A stretch of DNA of 64,000 nucleotides from Eukaryota sp. TZLM1-RC (taxonomy: Eukaryota > Metamonada: BaSk clade), in the NCBI GenBank assembly GCA_040285825.1, contig JAUPSS010000002.1, forward strand, positions 744,001 to 808,000, read 5' to 3'. The notes beneath the pieces were generated by a model. That model worked only from the letters and a program-made list of their open reading frames with translations, did no database searches and was not told the DNA's origin. A program made the translations under genes and the position numbers. This document shows, one piece after another, positions 10,777-20,585 of this stretch (positions are counted from its first letter, which is position 1; each line of letters starts with the position of its first letter).

Positions 10777-11382
10777 TTACGGGTTCATGAGCACGTACAT
10801 CATGAAACTCAGTAATACTTGAAAGTATTGAGTTTGAATGACGTGGTAGAGCCTTAAAGAGTGAGAAAACAATTCTGTTCTTCCAAATAAGATGATCAAA
10901 AGACGTCCTGAGTCTTTCAAGAAACTGCGTAAATCATTCAAGCAAGATAGTCCTTCCCTGCCTAAAGTGGCAAAAATGGAAATTCCAATTGGAACAAAAT
11001 CAATGTTTCTGTCACGCTTTTTGTTCAAACGTACAAGTAAATCATTATACTTCGAGCGCTTGCTCCTCTTTGCATTCTTGAGGGTTGATTCAATGTCTGA
11101 AGACGAAGACAACTTCCAAGGAGAAACAGTTGTACAATCAATAATTAATTCTTGGCCGCTATGCCAAGCACATTGAATGTCACCTCTTTTTTGACTTCGA
11201 GCAAACTGCATTTCATCAAATACTGGTTCTAGTCGTACTGGATGATGGGCACTCTTCAACAAATCATAAATGCAATCACAAACAGCATTGTGAATTATCG
11301 ACCTCTTCTGAGTGAACTTCCTACAAGATAAGACATGAAGTATTGGTGGAAATATTGGAAGTTGACATTTTTTTCGATACAT
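10777..11382 (-). pseudogene. Retrotransposon C-terminal endonuclease fragment (diverged family)
   Basis: An open frame of about 200 residues that matches the tail of the R2-like retroelements seen elsewhere here. It holds the end of the Cys-His knuckle (HVLSCRKF), the RSIIHNAVCD helix, and an endonuclease-like core with GDIQCAWHSGQELIIDCT, where D, then a spaced D in the IDCT strand, suit a PD-(D/E)XK fold. The end is degenerate after SLKDS-like segments and there is no reverse transcriptase upstream. I read it as a 5'-truncated, dead copy of a family different from the copies at 16.4 and 23.7 kb. Confidence 0.6.
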
Positions 11383-11745
11383 ATTTTATTCAAACAAAAT
11401 TATAAAAAAACTGAAAATCAACCTCCCCATACTCCACATCTATTACAGAAAACTTACCTACAGCTTTTTCTTCATAAAATTTTCCTAGTGATAACAACGA
11501 GCTAGAAACAAGACTATACATTCCCTTAAAAACAGAAAATACAATTGTGTTTTGCCAAAAGGTTCGGTCAAATATTTTTCGAGTTCTATTTTTGACAATA
11601 GATGAGAAATCGTCCAAGAAAGATTGGGCAGTTTTACCCAAGGTTCCAAATAAAGAAAAAGCAAAAGGACAAAGAATGTATCATGTGAGTTGGAATTCAG
11701 ATTAATTTTCGCTTCTTTGGCTCTTCGTAAAGGTGAGACATTGAC
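11383..11745 (-). pseudogene. Retrotransposon 3'-end fragment
   Basis: The minus strand encodes the extreme C-terminus of the same superfamily of retroelement: a segment with LGKTAQSFLDDF, RKIFDRTFWQNTIVF and FKGMYSLVSSSLLSLG, which aligns by eye with the tails at 49.9 kb and 24.6 kb. One frame change separates it from an upstream remnant near 11650-11740. It lies immediately beside the fragment at 10777-11382 but belongs to a different subfamily, so two insertions probably sit side by side. Confidence 0.6.
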
Positions 11746-11801
11746 ATTTCAAATAGTGAAAACCACAGATTTTTGTCCCCAAAAATCAAGCCAAAGTACT
11801 C

Positions 11802-12245
11802 ATGCTTTGGATTCTCGTTCTTAGCTCCACGTTCGCTGTTCTTTTACTTGCCTTCATAAATGACAGGGACTACGTTTTATCAAATCTTCCAGTCTGTTTT
11901 GTATCCATAGTCCTCATTACTTTCATGCTTTCTGGCTCATTGCATCGAGTATCTCTGTGTTCAACTCTAGTTTCGTCATTATTTCTTGCATCTTTGTGCT
12001 GTTTGTGTCAAGACAGACCTGAATCCTTTAACTTTACTTCTTTTCATTTATCTAGTCAGTCTTTGACGAATCAACCCCAGGTACTCATCACTTTGTTGTC
12101 TTCTTGGTTACTATCAGGGCTCTCCTTTATGGACTTTGTAGCTCCCTCTGTAGCTAATACGCCAATTCCGAATATGACTGGGGCATTGTTGGGATTTTGT
12201 TTGGGTCTTGCAGCTAACAAGCTAAAAAAGAAAAGTCAGGATTAA
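11802..12245 (+). CDS. Small polytopic membrane protein, unrecognised (147 aa)
   Basis: Starts MLWILVLSSTFAVLLLAF and has about four hydrophobic segments (roughly residues 2-18, 30-48, 52-68 and 90-110, with a weaker last segment around 125-140). It ends in a basic KLKKKSQD tail. The layout of four membrane spans with a short basic tail resembles ciliary TMEM107, but motif support is weak and I do not assign it. It stands alone between a retroelement relic and an intergenic gap, with an unbroken frame and a clean ATG, so it is probably a real host gene. Confidence 0.6.
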   Translation: MLWILVLSSTFAVLLLAFINDRDYVLSNLPVCFVSIVLITFMLSGSLHRVSLCSTLVSSLFLASLCCLCQDRPESFNFTSFHLSSQSLTNQPQVLITLLSSWLLSGLSFMDFVAPSVANTPIPNMTGALLGFCLGLAANKLKKKSQD

Positions 12246-12820
12246 TCAATAGTTTTCAATGAATTTTTCAATTCTTCAGTTTTCTATTAATCTATTAATG
12301 AAATTTCCTTGTTATTTACAATACTCAATTCTTTTATTTTTTCAATCAAAGTACCCAAACAAATGGTGCTTTTGTAGTTAAATTGAAAGAAATCAATTTT
12401 GTTCCGTGGAAATGCTTTTTCTTGTTCCTTTTGAAATTTGCGTCAGAAAACACCATAAAAATCACCATAAAAGATTAACCAATAAATTAATGTACTTTAA
12501 AGTTGAAACACTTGAACACACTGAATTTAAGCAATAATTTCAACACGGTGCAACATAGCAGACGAGAGCACGTGGTTAAGGGGGCCTGGTTTCGTGATTG
12601 CAAAACAAATGAAAATTACTAATATGTGTAGCAAAACATCAAGAAGTGACATAACACAGTTTATTGAAACTGTCTGTGAAACGGAAATGGGTGAGCATAG
12701 GATGAGGAGACTTAATATGACTGCTAAATAAACCCTAAAAGTAAGCAGCGAAGATGTCTGCTGAACTCATGTTGAAACCGTACTCTTGGTCTACTTTTCT
12801 ACAGCGTGGCATCTCCTCGG
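12246..12820. other. Intergenic, nothing recognised
   Basis: No coding or RNA feature could be supported. A possible short first exon (ATG at 12754) for the next gene is discussed with that gene. Confidence 0.5.
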
Positions 12821-14873
12821 ATGGACATTTGGAAAGGAGAAAAGAAATTGCCGGCTTTTGACTCTGCATTTGATTACCCTCTCAGTCAAGATTCTGGTGG
12901 AATTCTTTCTACAGTGCGTTTCCCATACTATTATTCACCACAGATGTTTTACGAAGAAGGTTGTCTTTATGAAGGTGATGCTATTCTTGAAAACACTGAC
13001 GAACTCAAAACAGAAGAAGACACATTGTGTCACGTACGGTACAGAGGTCGTCGACCCTCTATAGTTGATAGGACCATACACTTCCCTACTTTACACTCCT
13101 CGCTTATTTCTCATGTTCTTCGCTTCTGCTGCACCTCAGCCACAGTTGGCTTAGCTGAAGCCAAGCGGATTGTAGAACAAACACCTCAACTATCAGCTCT
13201 TGACTTGTTGAAAACATCTACTTTTCTTGAAATTGATGAATTGACTATTTGCCTTTGTTCTGTTATTGCTCGTAAACCAAACTGTATGAAAAGTAGTACT
13301 GCTTACCCTAGTATGGTCAAAATTGTCTGATATTCCCTCCCATTTGTGTGAGGAGATTTTCATTCGAGCACCTATTGAGTATTTGGTTTACAATCCAGTA
13401 ATCACTGATAACTGGTGGCGTAAACTCAATCTTCGCAAGTTCAGAACCACTGACGTTGACCGCCCAGATGAACAGCGTACGTCCGCCTCCCCAGGATTAG
13501 CAAGCTGGTTGGCAGGATTTGATCATCAATTGGAAAGCCCTCATCAAGTTATAAGAAAGTATTTGAAAGACCAACATCAGAAGTTGGCCAAAGTTCATGG
13601 TGGCACTAGTGAAAGTGCTCCTAGTTTGGGATCAGAAAGCCCAATCAAAATTCCTTCTGGGGTTCATATTCATTCTCCTCACCCCAATATTGGGAAAACA
13701 CAACCCTCTGGACAGTTTTGGAAACATATCTTTCTTCAAAATGCAATTCAAGTCAATATCGCTGAAACAAGCGCCAATCTTACCCCACAATCCAGATCAC
13801 AACTCGCACATCTTATTAACCACTCTAAAGGTGTCACTGAGTTGGTTATTCGAAGTGCAAGTAGTGATGTAGTTGCATCAGCTTTGACTTATGGCTTTTT
13901 GTGCAATTCATTCTCATCTCTTGAATCATTAGATTTATCCAAAGTAGGCCTTGATGGTAAGGCTGCCTTGTCTATTGCTGCTGCTTTGGAAGGAAATACT
14001 TCTTTATTGAGATTAAATTTGGGAAACAACAAATTAAAGAATGAAGGATCCCAAGCAATTTGTAAAATAATTCAAACTACTCGAATAAAGACTCTACATT
14101 TAGAGCATAATGGTTTAGGAGTTCAGGCTGGCTTGGAAATAGGTCTTGTTTTGGAAAAGAACAAGTACTTGACAAAGTTGGCGCTTGGATACAACCAACT
14201 GCGCTCTAGGGGTGTTGCAGCGATTGCCAACGCCCTTAAAATCAACAAGACTCTGACTGCTTTGGACGTTGCTAACTGCTACATTGGTAATGAAGGAGCC
14301 ATAGCCTTGGCTGAAATGATTCGTTCCAATTCTACACTTCAGTTATTGAGAGCATGGGACTCTTCCATGGGTCGTGAAGGAGGACATGCTGTTGCTATGG
14401 CTGTGGCTGAAAACCATTCCTTGTTAGACGTGGGAATTGGTTATTCAAGTCTTTCTAACGAAGATCGAGAAGTAATTTCTGCTTCTTTGAGTCGGAATAA
14501 TTCAAGAACTTCGTCTGGTGGAGATTTGATACCAGCTCCAAGACCTCCTACTGATGACCAGTATGCCGATCGTAGAAAACATGAGAGAGATCTACTTTAT
14601 GGTGCAGATACGGTTTTCAGTTCTCAATGGTATCTAATTGATGAAACATGGCTCTCGAAATGGAGGTCTTTTGTGGCACGAGATTCAAGAGATCCTCCTC
14701 CTGGTCCTATTAGTAATGATCGTCTCGTTGATGAGGAAGGAATGCCAAGAGAAGGATTGAGGAAGTTGTATGATTATCGAGGAGTTTCTCCCCAAGTTTA
14801 TCGTTTATTTAGCGATTTATATGGTGGGGGTCCTGAAATTGTTCGTAGTGTAATTGACCTTTATGCTATTTAA
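12821..14873 (+). CDS. BTB/Skp1-like - leucine-rich repeat - DUSP protein (spliced)
   Basis: Two exons, 12821-13283 and 13312-14873, joined over a 28-nt intron, give 674 residues. The N-terminal third has a Skp1/BTB-like helical pattern (LLKTSTFLEIDELTICLCSVI). The middle has about six ribonuclease-inhibitor-type leucine-rich repeats (SLESLDLSKVGLDGKAA, LLRLNLGNNKLKNEG, LTKLALGYNQLRSRG, LTALDVANCYIGNEG). The last ~85 residues are a DUSP domain: WYLIDETWLSKWRSF, then PPPGPISNDRLVD, then a YGGGPEIVR end. DUSP domains normally sit on ubiquitin-specific proteases, but no protease domain is present. The combination suggests a ubiquitin-related adaptor; that is inference. The frame is open upstream of 12821 to 12776 without ATG, so a further 5' exon is possible. 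Confidence 0.85.
13284..13311 (+). other. 28-nt spliceosomal intron
   Basis: Begins GTATG and ends CTTACCCTAG. Removing it joins the two otherwise overlapping frames in phase through the codon TTA, giving KPNLWSKLSD at the junction. The 3' end has the same module (YTNAC+NNNAG) as three other introns in this window. Confidence 0.85.
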
Positions 14874-15418
14874 TGTTTTTTGTTTTAATTAGGTTTTTGT
14901 AAATATTTTGTATTTTAAATATCTTTAATGAAAATACTATTTTCAAAATAGTATACAGTTCACAATCAAAACAAACAATTACTTAGCTCTTAATTAATTT
15001 AGTAATTTAATTACTGTTGATATCTTCTATCAAAGGGAGCTCATCCATTAATGTGATCAAATTTCTGATTGTTGCCCAATCCATTATTTCGTGAACTTCG
15101 TGAATGGGTTTAAAATGATTGATTTTTTAAAATGATTGATTTTTTTAAAATGATGCTTTTACAATCTTGAATTCAAATAGCCGTTAGTAGGGCTGAGAAT
15201 GAAAGAGGTGTGAGAGGACAAGCGAAATAAACCTCAGTAATTTTGCAAACTTTGGAAACCCTCAATGGATTATAATCTTTTTGATGAGGGTTCTCGAAAA
15301 ACTTAGAGTGATATTTACATTACATTTGCAGAAATGTCAACGAGGTTAAGTTGCCGCGAAATGATGATGTTAAACAGCGTGTTGCAGATTTCTTCACAGA
15401 AAAGCTAAACAGTGTAAG
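14874..15418. other. Intergenic, nothing supported
   Basis: AT-rich. A minus-strand stretch ending at 14990 could encode a 25-residue peptide only, which I do not annotate. Near 15110-15165 there is a short direct repeat of AAAATGATTGATTTTTT. An ATG at 15334 opens a short frame that could be an upstream exon of the next gene, but the splice signals there do not fit the module seen in the other introns. Confidence 0.5.
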
Positions 15419-15952
15419 ATGAGGAAAGTAAATTTGCCTGCTCTTCTTGGTATGGTGGACACACCAGTCATCATCTTAATCAGAGATAGTTTTAGTCAGA
15501 CGTGGATCAAGCAATCTTCCACAGGCAAAGTAACAGTTGATACATCTTCTCGTCGAATAACCGTTACCTCCAATGGTAATATCTTTTTCCAAGGATCTCT
15601 CGACAAGTCAATTTCAATACGACAGAGTGGTGATACCTTGTATCTGCGCTCCACTGCTGCTCAATCTAAGGTTACTTTTGGTATGGTATTCCGAAGCCTC
15701 ACTGAATTGAAAAACATCAGAAATTACCTCACTGAGTTGATCAGGATTAAGAACATGACGCCTGATGACTTTACCAGAGATTCACAATCGGCAGTAATCA
15801 ACTCAAGTTCTACAATGAAAGCTATTGACACTGCTACTTTAAATGATACTTCTATGGAGGAATCAATTCGTTCTCTACTTTTAGATCCATTGTTCCCCTC
15901 CTTTTGCCTGAAAGTCAGTGCAGCTTATAATAATATTGTCACAAAAAAATAA
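15419..15952 (+). CDS. Unrecognised 177-aa protein, PH-like N-terminus
   Basis: The first ~110 residues alternate short beta-type strands (PVIILIRDSF, KVTVDTSSRRITVTS, NIFFQGSL, DTLYLRSTAA, KVTFGMVF) followed by a helix (LTELKNIRNYLTELIRI), the order of a pleckstrin-like barrel. A Ser/Thr-rich linker leads to a C-terminal helix with LLLDPLFPSFCLKVSAAYN. A PH barrel plus a short conserved C-terminal helix is the plan of meiotic Rec114, and this is the only family I can suggest, with low confidence. The frame is intact with an ATG start and TAA stop. Confidence 0.6.
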   Translation: MRKVNLPALLGMVDTPVIILIRDSFSQTWIKQSSTGKVTVDTSSRRITVTSNGNIFFQGSLDKSISIRQSGDTLYLRSTAAQSKVTFGMVFRSLTELKNIRNYLTELIRIKNMTPDDFTRDSQSAVINSSSTMKAIDTATLNDTSMEESIRSLLLDPLFPSFCLKVSAAYNNIVTKK

Positions 15953-16434
15953 CTCTGATTACTTTAATGTTTCATATAGTAGATGTGTACTGAAACACCT
16001 TCTTTTTGTTCACAATGAATCCACATCTAATCTGTACAGTATGTTCAATATTAAGTTTTTGCCATAGTTTATATAAATAGTCAAGTAATTTTGTGCTTTG
16101 TATTAGTGTTAGTTTTACCGTTTCATCAACAATTTTGAAATCAAGGTGAAAGTAAAACTTTGAACTCTACTTGATGAGACTCAAACTAAAGTAAGGTCGA
16201 ACTTGAGTAATTCTTCTGTTGAACAAACTTATAAACAACCTGAATAGAAGGTAGTTTCTTTCAATGTTTGTTTCATATGTCAAAATCTAGGATTAATATT
16301 AATTTGTTAGTGTAGTCTTGACAAATTAGTGCAATTGTATATCTAAAAGGGGCTTCGAGTTCAACTGGACTTGGAGTACTTTTGTTTTGTTTCAGTTGAG
16401 ATTTTGGAAATTTTTGATGAAGAGAATTATTTTT
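15953..16434. other. Intergenic, nothing recognised
   Basis: No coding, RNA or repeat signal could be supported between the small PH-like gene and the 3' end of the retrotransposon. Confidence 0.5.
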
Positions 16435-16471
16435 TTTAACTGAAATATTTATTGAGATAAGAAAAATCTAT

Positions 16472-17549
16472 CTAGAATTCAATATCCTCCAAACAAGCGT
16501 CACTATTACTAAACCTACTCACAGCATTACGTTCATAATCTACACCGACAGCTAAAAGTGCCTTGGAAATCATTGTAGGAATAGACTTGAAAATGCAAAA
16601 AACAATTCTATTTAACCAGAAAGTGGAGTTCATTGTTTTACCAGACCTATTCAGTAACACTTTTTGAAATTTTCAAAAAAGTGCAACCCTGAAGGTCCAA
16701 TATTGCCAAAAAGAGAAATTGCAAACGGCACAAACTGATATTTCACATGTTCCACTCTACCTAACTGTGCCAAAGGTTCTTTATATTTTTTTTCTTCTTC
16801 GGCGTTAGATAACGGAGAATCAGCGGAATACACTAATCGAGTAGCAGAATTTTTGCAAACATCAACCGAGACAACATCCACAACATTGAGAACACCATCG
16901 ATCCCTGGAGCTACTAAATCTGCCCTTCTTTTACCAAAGAAATGATCAGTTTGATCTGAAGACAGCTTACGTACTAATGGCTCAATAAATGCCTCTATAT
17001 TGAAACTGTTGCACATGGCATATAATTGATCACGAACTGAGTCATGAACAATTGAGCGATAAGTTATAAAATACTTACAGTTTAAAATATGGGAAAGCGT
17101 AACAACACTCTTGCAGCGACAAATTAAATCATTTGGTAAAGAACAAGGCCATAGAAAACATCTCATTCTCATTGCAGTGGTCCATTGGTGATCATTAAGT
17201 AGAAGGCCATAAATGTTGGGAATTTGGGAGATTAGGCAACTTGAGCAACTCTCTTCAAGATCAATCAAAAAGTTTGCAAAAACGGGTTTTTTTTCCTTAG
17301 CCAAACTAAGACGTACAATATAATCCAAGTTTTCTAAAACTTTCAAGATTTTTTTTGTGCAATTTTGCAAAAGTCAGTGGTAAGGAGAGCAAGCTTCTTG
17401 AAGGAAGTTCCACAATATCAGAGGGGAAACATTTAGCCCAAATATTGGGTGAAAGAGTTTCAATTTCCTGTTGCAAAGAATTAAGATAAGAGCTGCCACA
17501 ATTTTCAATGAAATCAATTTTTTCAGGAAAACGATTTACAAATTCATAA
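16472..17549 (-). pseudogene. Retrotransposon CCHC + restriction-like endonuclease tail (copy 1)
   Basis: The C-terminal half of copy 1. Three open segments, in different frames, together cover the region C-terminal to the reverse transcriptase, the Cys-His knuckle, the endonuclease core and the terminal helices (MNSTFWLNRIVF, MISKALLAVG). The first frame break sits in a run of eight A (minus strand), which also breaks copy 2 at the same place. The second sits in a run of five A where copy 2 has six and remains open. Near identity with copies at 23.7 and 40.3 kb indicates recent spread. Confidence 0.8.
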
Positions 17550-17558
17550 TTAAAATTT
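17550..17558. repeat. Left target site duplication of the MULE
   Basis: TTAAAATTT, identical to 18701-18709 on the other side of the element. Confidence 0.9.
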
Positions 17559-18700
17559 GGGTCAGGGACACACCTACCCACTTTTTTGAAAAGTGAAACA
17601 CACCTACCCACTGCTGAATTTTTTGGTACTTCTGTACCCAATTGTTTTAAGGAAACTTATCCATCCCGATTTGTTTGATGATGTAATCATGTTTGTGTTT
17701 CTTAATTACTTGGTACGTTCACCAAACTCATCTCAAACATCAAATAAACCGTTTATGGACATGTTAAGCATACGATAAACCTCCCTAAGGTCCAGTTGTC
17801 TTTGTTTTCGGTCGACACTACTGCAAAGGCCAGTGGAAACAAATGGCCCTCTGCATCAATGGACGTGGATGTCAACAACACTTGTATATGTTTGGTTTTC
17901 AAGTGCGTCCCATCCAGAAGAACCATTGAACGACAAAATGCAAATCCCTTGATTGTACCTTGCAGCGCTATGAACAGTCGTCTAAAGGTGTCAGTTGTAT
18001 CCTTTTCAAGATCAATAACACTTCCGGGGTTTCTTTGACTTAAAAGTTCCAAATAGTGGTCAAGTTTTTTGTAGCTTGATTCTTCAGTTCCATAAAGACT
18101 GGTTTTAATCATGTGCCGTACCCGCTTAACAGTGTGATTGGGAAGTATAAATCCAGCCGCTGTGTTTAAATCCACTTTCAAATACTTGGAGCTGATGGCA
18201 GGATCCTTTTGGATTTTTGTACGAATGGATGTCAAAGAGGCAAGGTAATCAGCGGAAGGAGGAAGAATCTTGTAGGAAGAAGTTAGATTACCATCACAGG
18301 AATGAGCTTTATACCGCTTAACCTCATAAGGAGTTGTTGTAGAAGCGGATTTAGGTCGTGTAGCATAGCATTCAAACGTACATCTTTTATTTTTGCAACG
18401 AGCATAAATTCTGGTATGTTCAGACTTTTTGTAGACACAATAGGCACTGCTCTGGACACAATCTAGCCGAATCAGTTCCTTTATGATTTCCATCGAAGCC
18501 AGGGAACCGATTTTCAAGAGATAATCGGTGTCATTATGTTTGAGAGTTATAGTTGATTCAGCAACAACGGAAGAGGTTGTTGTCATGTCCAATCTGCAAA
18601 GAAGTCCTATCAGTAAAAAAGTGGGTAGATGTGTTCACTTTATTGTGGTGGGTAGACGTGTTCCACTTTTTGCAAAAATGGGTAGATGTGTACTTTTCCC
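17559..18700 (-). mobile_element. Mutator-like (MULE) DNA transposon, 1,142 bp, non-autonomous
   Basis: Both ends are inverted repeats. The left starts GGGTCAGGGACACACCTACC. The right end, read on the minus strand, starts GGGAAAAGTACACATCTACC. Each end then carries two or three tandem copies of a CACAYCTACCCA unit in inverted orientation (17570-17612 and 18610-18690). Flanks are a perfect 9-bp duplication, TTAAAATTT, at 17550-17558 and 18701-18709; 9 bp is typical of Mutator-like elements. The host retrotransposon frame is continuous if the element and one duplication are ignored. The single gene inside is a truncated transposase, so the element must depend on a partner. Confidence 0.93.
17753..18592 (-). 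pseudogene. Truncated MULE transposase (279 aa)
   Basis: The N-terminal part has a WRKY/GCM/FLYWCH-type zinc finger pattern (CRxx...CKNKRCTFECYATRP...KAHSC: Cys, Cys, His/Cys pairs around residues 60-105). The middle enters the MULE DDE domain: RSMVLLDGTHLKTK holds the first catalytic Asp, followed by ITS/STSIDAEGHLFPLAF and VVSTENKDNW. The frame then ends at SLGRFIVCLTCP-like residues, before the second Asp and the Glu. The protein should therefore be inactive. It starts about 108 bp inside the right inverted repeat. Confidence 0.85.
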
Positions 18701-18709
18701 TTAAAATTT
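18701..18709. repeat. Right target site duplication of the MULE
   Basis: TTAAAATTT, identical to 17550-17558. Confidence 0.9.
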
Positions 18710-19200
18710 TTACCACCTCCAATGAAGGCAGCTTTACAAAGGTGGCTTGATTTATGAAAATCAACACCTCCAAAATTTGTACCACAAAAAATGTGACTTC
18801 GTAACTGAGATGCATCAATTTTTAATAATTTTGCTAAAAAATTGGTTCTTTGCTCATTAAAAATTCGACAAAACTCCAAAGAAATTGATGGTGATGTTGA
18901 TCTCAAAATATGAGTAAATTTTCCAGAATAACAAATTTTTAGGAAAAAGAATTTCAAATGTTTCTCAATATTTAAATTTTCTATTGATTCTAATTCATTT
19001 CCAAATTGAGTCAACAGAGTCGAAAGTTGGCCTTTGACTTCTTCAATTTTTCCGAGATAACAACCCAAAAAACGAAAACCAGACTGATCATAATTGATAA
19101 AGGGGACATTGATATCATTAATGAAAAAATCAATTGAGAGAATTAAGGTGAAGAAGAATTTCAGTTTATGTTTTTCAGTACATCTTTCGAAGCTTTGCTA
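18710..19200 (-). pseudogene. Retrotransposon RT thumb-region segment (copy 1, upstream part)
   Basis: Open on the minus strand from about 19190 to the MULE junction. The pattern FRFLGCYLGKIEEVKGQ, then FFLKICYSGKFTHILR, then the C-terminal FGGVDFHKSSHLCKAAFIG, is that of the segment that follows the RT palm in non-LTR elements (the 'LPxxxGGLG...S....AxxGS' block). The catalytic palm with its YxDD box is missing, so the copy is truncated at about 19200, as expected for incomplete target-primed reverse transcription. Confidence 0.75.
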
Positions 19201-19687
19201 CGCACGTCATGCGTTTTACAAGTCAAAGAAGGTGTTAGATCTTCAAGCATAAACGACGGTTCATCCACTAATGGACTGATACCGATGATCGCTTTGAAAC
19301 ACTCTTATCCAAACAAAAGTTATGGTCTTTGTGTTATCTTACTGGTGTAGTCGCTGCAACACTGTCCTTTGCTACTGATGTTATACATTAGTTATTACCT
19401 TGTAATGACAGTAATGGCAGAGGATGTTGCTGTGACACATTGTACAATTGTCCAGTTTGCTAAGTGACACTGTTAGGTGGTCGTATTTTCAACCGTTGAG
19501 ATTTACACAGGAGTTGTCAACACTACAACAGTTGTGGTTTTATTAAACAATCTTGAGTGATAATTGTACCAACTCACAGTCTCATATCATTGTCACCATT
19601 ATCCACAAAAATCTTAACAATCTATACAAAAAAGCAAAAGAGCTCAAAATTACCTGTGTAGCCAATGTACCAAAATGAACATAGAAG
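19201..19687. other. Intergenic, nothing recognised
   Basis: No supported feature between the 5' end of the truncated retrotransposon and the MZT1 stop codon. Confidence 0.5.
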
Positions 19688-19883
19688 TTAACTGGAGGAT
19701 TTCTGAAGTTCCCTCACCACAGCCGCCAAAGCTTCTGGATTAACACCATCATCACAAAGCTTAACCAATATCTCTAGAGTAGAGCGTTCTAAGTTACAAT
19801 TTAACAACTTTGATAAGTCTTCCAGAACTGCAGTAAGAGTGGAGTATCCCAAGCATACTGTCCAGGTCAGAGGAAGAATCCAT
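19688..19883 (-). CDS. MZT1: Mitotic-spindle organizing protein 1 (MOZART1), spliced
   Basis: Two exons on the minus strand, 19883-19859 and 19827-19688, joined over a 31-nt intron, encode 54 residues. The core LEDLSKLLNCNLERSTLEIL, then VKLCDDGVNPEALAAVV and RELQ, is the MOZART1 signature (ILNTGLDxxTLxxxVxLCExGxNPEALxxVIxEL). MZT1 is a tiny subunit of the gamma-tubulin ring complex that recruits it to microtubule-organising centres. Its N-terminal extension is shorter than in animals. It is divergent to ARL3 with 57 bp between start codons. Together with the Sfi1-like genes it points to ordinary centrosome or basal-body biology. Confidence 0.93.
19828..19858 (-). other. 31-nt spliceosomal intron in MZT1
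   Basis: On the minus strand it begins GTATGC and ends CTTACTGCAG. Splicing joins GACA to TTCTG, restoring the MZT1 frame (DLDILEDLS) in phase 1. Without splicing the first exon runs into a stop in the second. Confidence 0.9.
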
Positions 19884-19940
19884 TATAGAAGATTGGCGAA
19901 GTTCGAGATAAATTAGGATTTATTTGTTGTTCTTGATTGT
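19884..19940. promoter_or_regulatory. Bidirectional promoter region MZT1/ARL3
   Basis: Only 57 bp lie between the two divergent start codons. The space is AT-rich with no obvious TATA box; it must carry both promoters and both 5' leaders. Confidence 0.5.
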
Positions 19941-20506
19941 ATGGGACTTTTGTCACTACTTCGTCGCTTAAGACGGTCTGAAAAAGAACTCCGCATTCTT
20001 CTTCTTGGTCTTGATAATGCTGGGAAAACAACTATTCTCTCTCGTCTTGCTGATGATGATATTACTCACATTATGCCCACACAAGGCTTCAACATCAAAT
20101 CAATAGCCAAGGATAATTTCCGACTAAATATGTGGGATATAGGGGGTTTGTCTTTATCTTACTAACTTAAGGCCAAAAGGCTATTCGAGGTTACTGGAAA
20201 AACTACTGTGAGAACACTGATGGACTAATCTTTGTTGTTGATTCTTCAGACCGCCGCCGACTAGACGAATGTGCTCATGAACTCAGTTTCCTTTTGGATG
20301 AAGAGCATCTTCATCAAGTTCCTACCCTAGTCTTTGCCAATAAGCAAGATTTGTCTCATGCAGCCCCGGCATCCCAAATAGCTGATACACTTGGGTTACA
20401 CACAATCAAAACAAGAGCTTGGCATATTGAAGCTTGTTCTGCGAAAGAAGGATCAGGTTTAGAATCTGGGATTAATTGGTTATTAAATGTTATTGGTCGA
20501 AAATAG
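19941..20506 (+). CDS. ARL3: ARL3-like small GTPase, spliced
   Basis: Exons 19941-20145 and 20172-20506 give 179 residues, the normal ARL3 length. All G motifs are present: GLDNAGKT (P-loop), the PTQGFNIKS switch, WDIGGQ (formed across the splice junction), NKQD and SCSAKEG-type G5 (EACSAKEG). The N-terminus [12 protein letters not shown] has a Gly-2 and the amphipathic helix typical of ARL3. ARL3 releases lipidated cargo from UNC119/PDE6D carriers in cilia, which suggests a flagellated stage. Its 3' end faces NCBP1, with 79 bp between the stop codons. Confidence 0.96.
20146..20171 (+). other. 26-nt spliceosomal intron in ARL3
   Basis: Begins GTTTG and ends CTAACTTAAG with a perfect TACTAAC branch box six bases before the AG region. 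Removal recreates [16 protein letters not shown], exactly the conserved switch II sequence. Without splicing the protein would stop right after WDIGG. Confidence 0.96.
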
Positions 20507-20585
20507 TCTAATAATAAATTAATGTATTTTATTGTCTATTCAATTACGACTGAAAGATTTGGAAAAAATTAAAAGCAAATAAAGT

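Larger units (their letters stand above)
16435..19200 (-). mobile_element. R2-like non-LTR retrotransposon, 5'-truncated, split by a MULE (copy 1)
   Basis: Reading the minus strand from about 19200: an RT thumb-region segment (NYDQSGFRFLGCYLGKIEEV, FLKICYSGKFTHILRS, then GGVDFHKSSHLCKAAFIGGG) is interrupted by an inserted DNA transposon at 17559-18700. It resumes exactly in frame (FNYEFVNRFPEKIDF). The tail then gives a Cys-His knuckle (CRCKSVVTLSHILNC, C-x-C-x7-H-x3-C) and a PD-(D/E)XK-like endonuclease (RRADLVAPGIDG, then VVDVVSVDV). This order, RT then CCHC then restriction-like endonuclease, is that of R2/NeSL/CRE-type elements. After the stop at 16472 come an AATAAA and a short A-run. 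The RT catalytic core is absent. Frame breaks at an A8 run (near 17355) and an A5 run (near 16670) make it dead. Confidence 0.85.

Noticed and set aside
11802-12245. TMEM107 assignment
   Set aside because: Only the number of membrane spans and a basic tail agree; no diagnostic residues.
12754-12804. A 25-nt first intron (12780-12804) and an ATG at 12754 for the LRR-DUSP gene
   Set aside because: The frames fit (MSAELMLKP joined to VASPRMDIW), but the acceptor lacks the YTNAC+NNNAG module found in the four supported introns; kept only as a possibility.
15334-15412. Upstream exon and 34-nt intron for the PH-like gene
   Set aside because: Phase is consistent, but neither GTGTTG nor AGCTAAACAG matches the splice signals of the supported introns.
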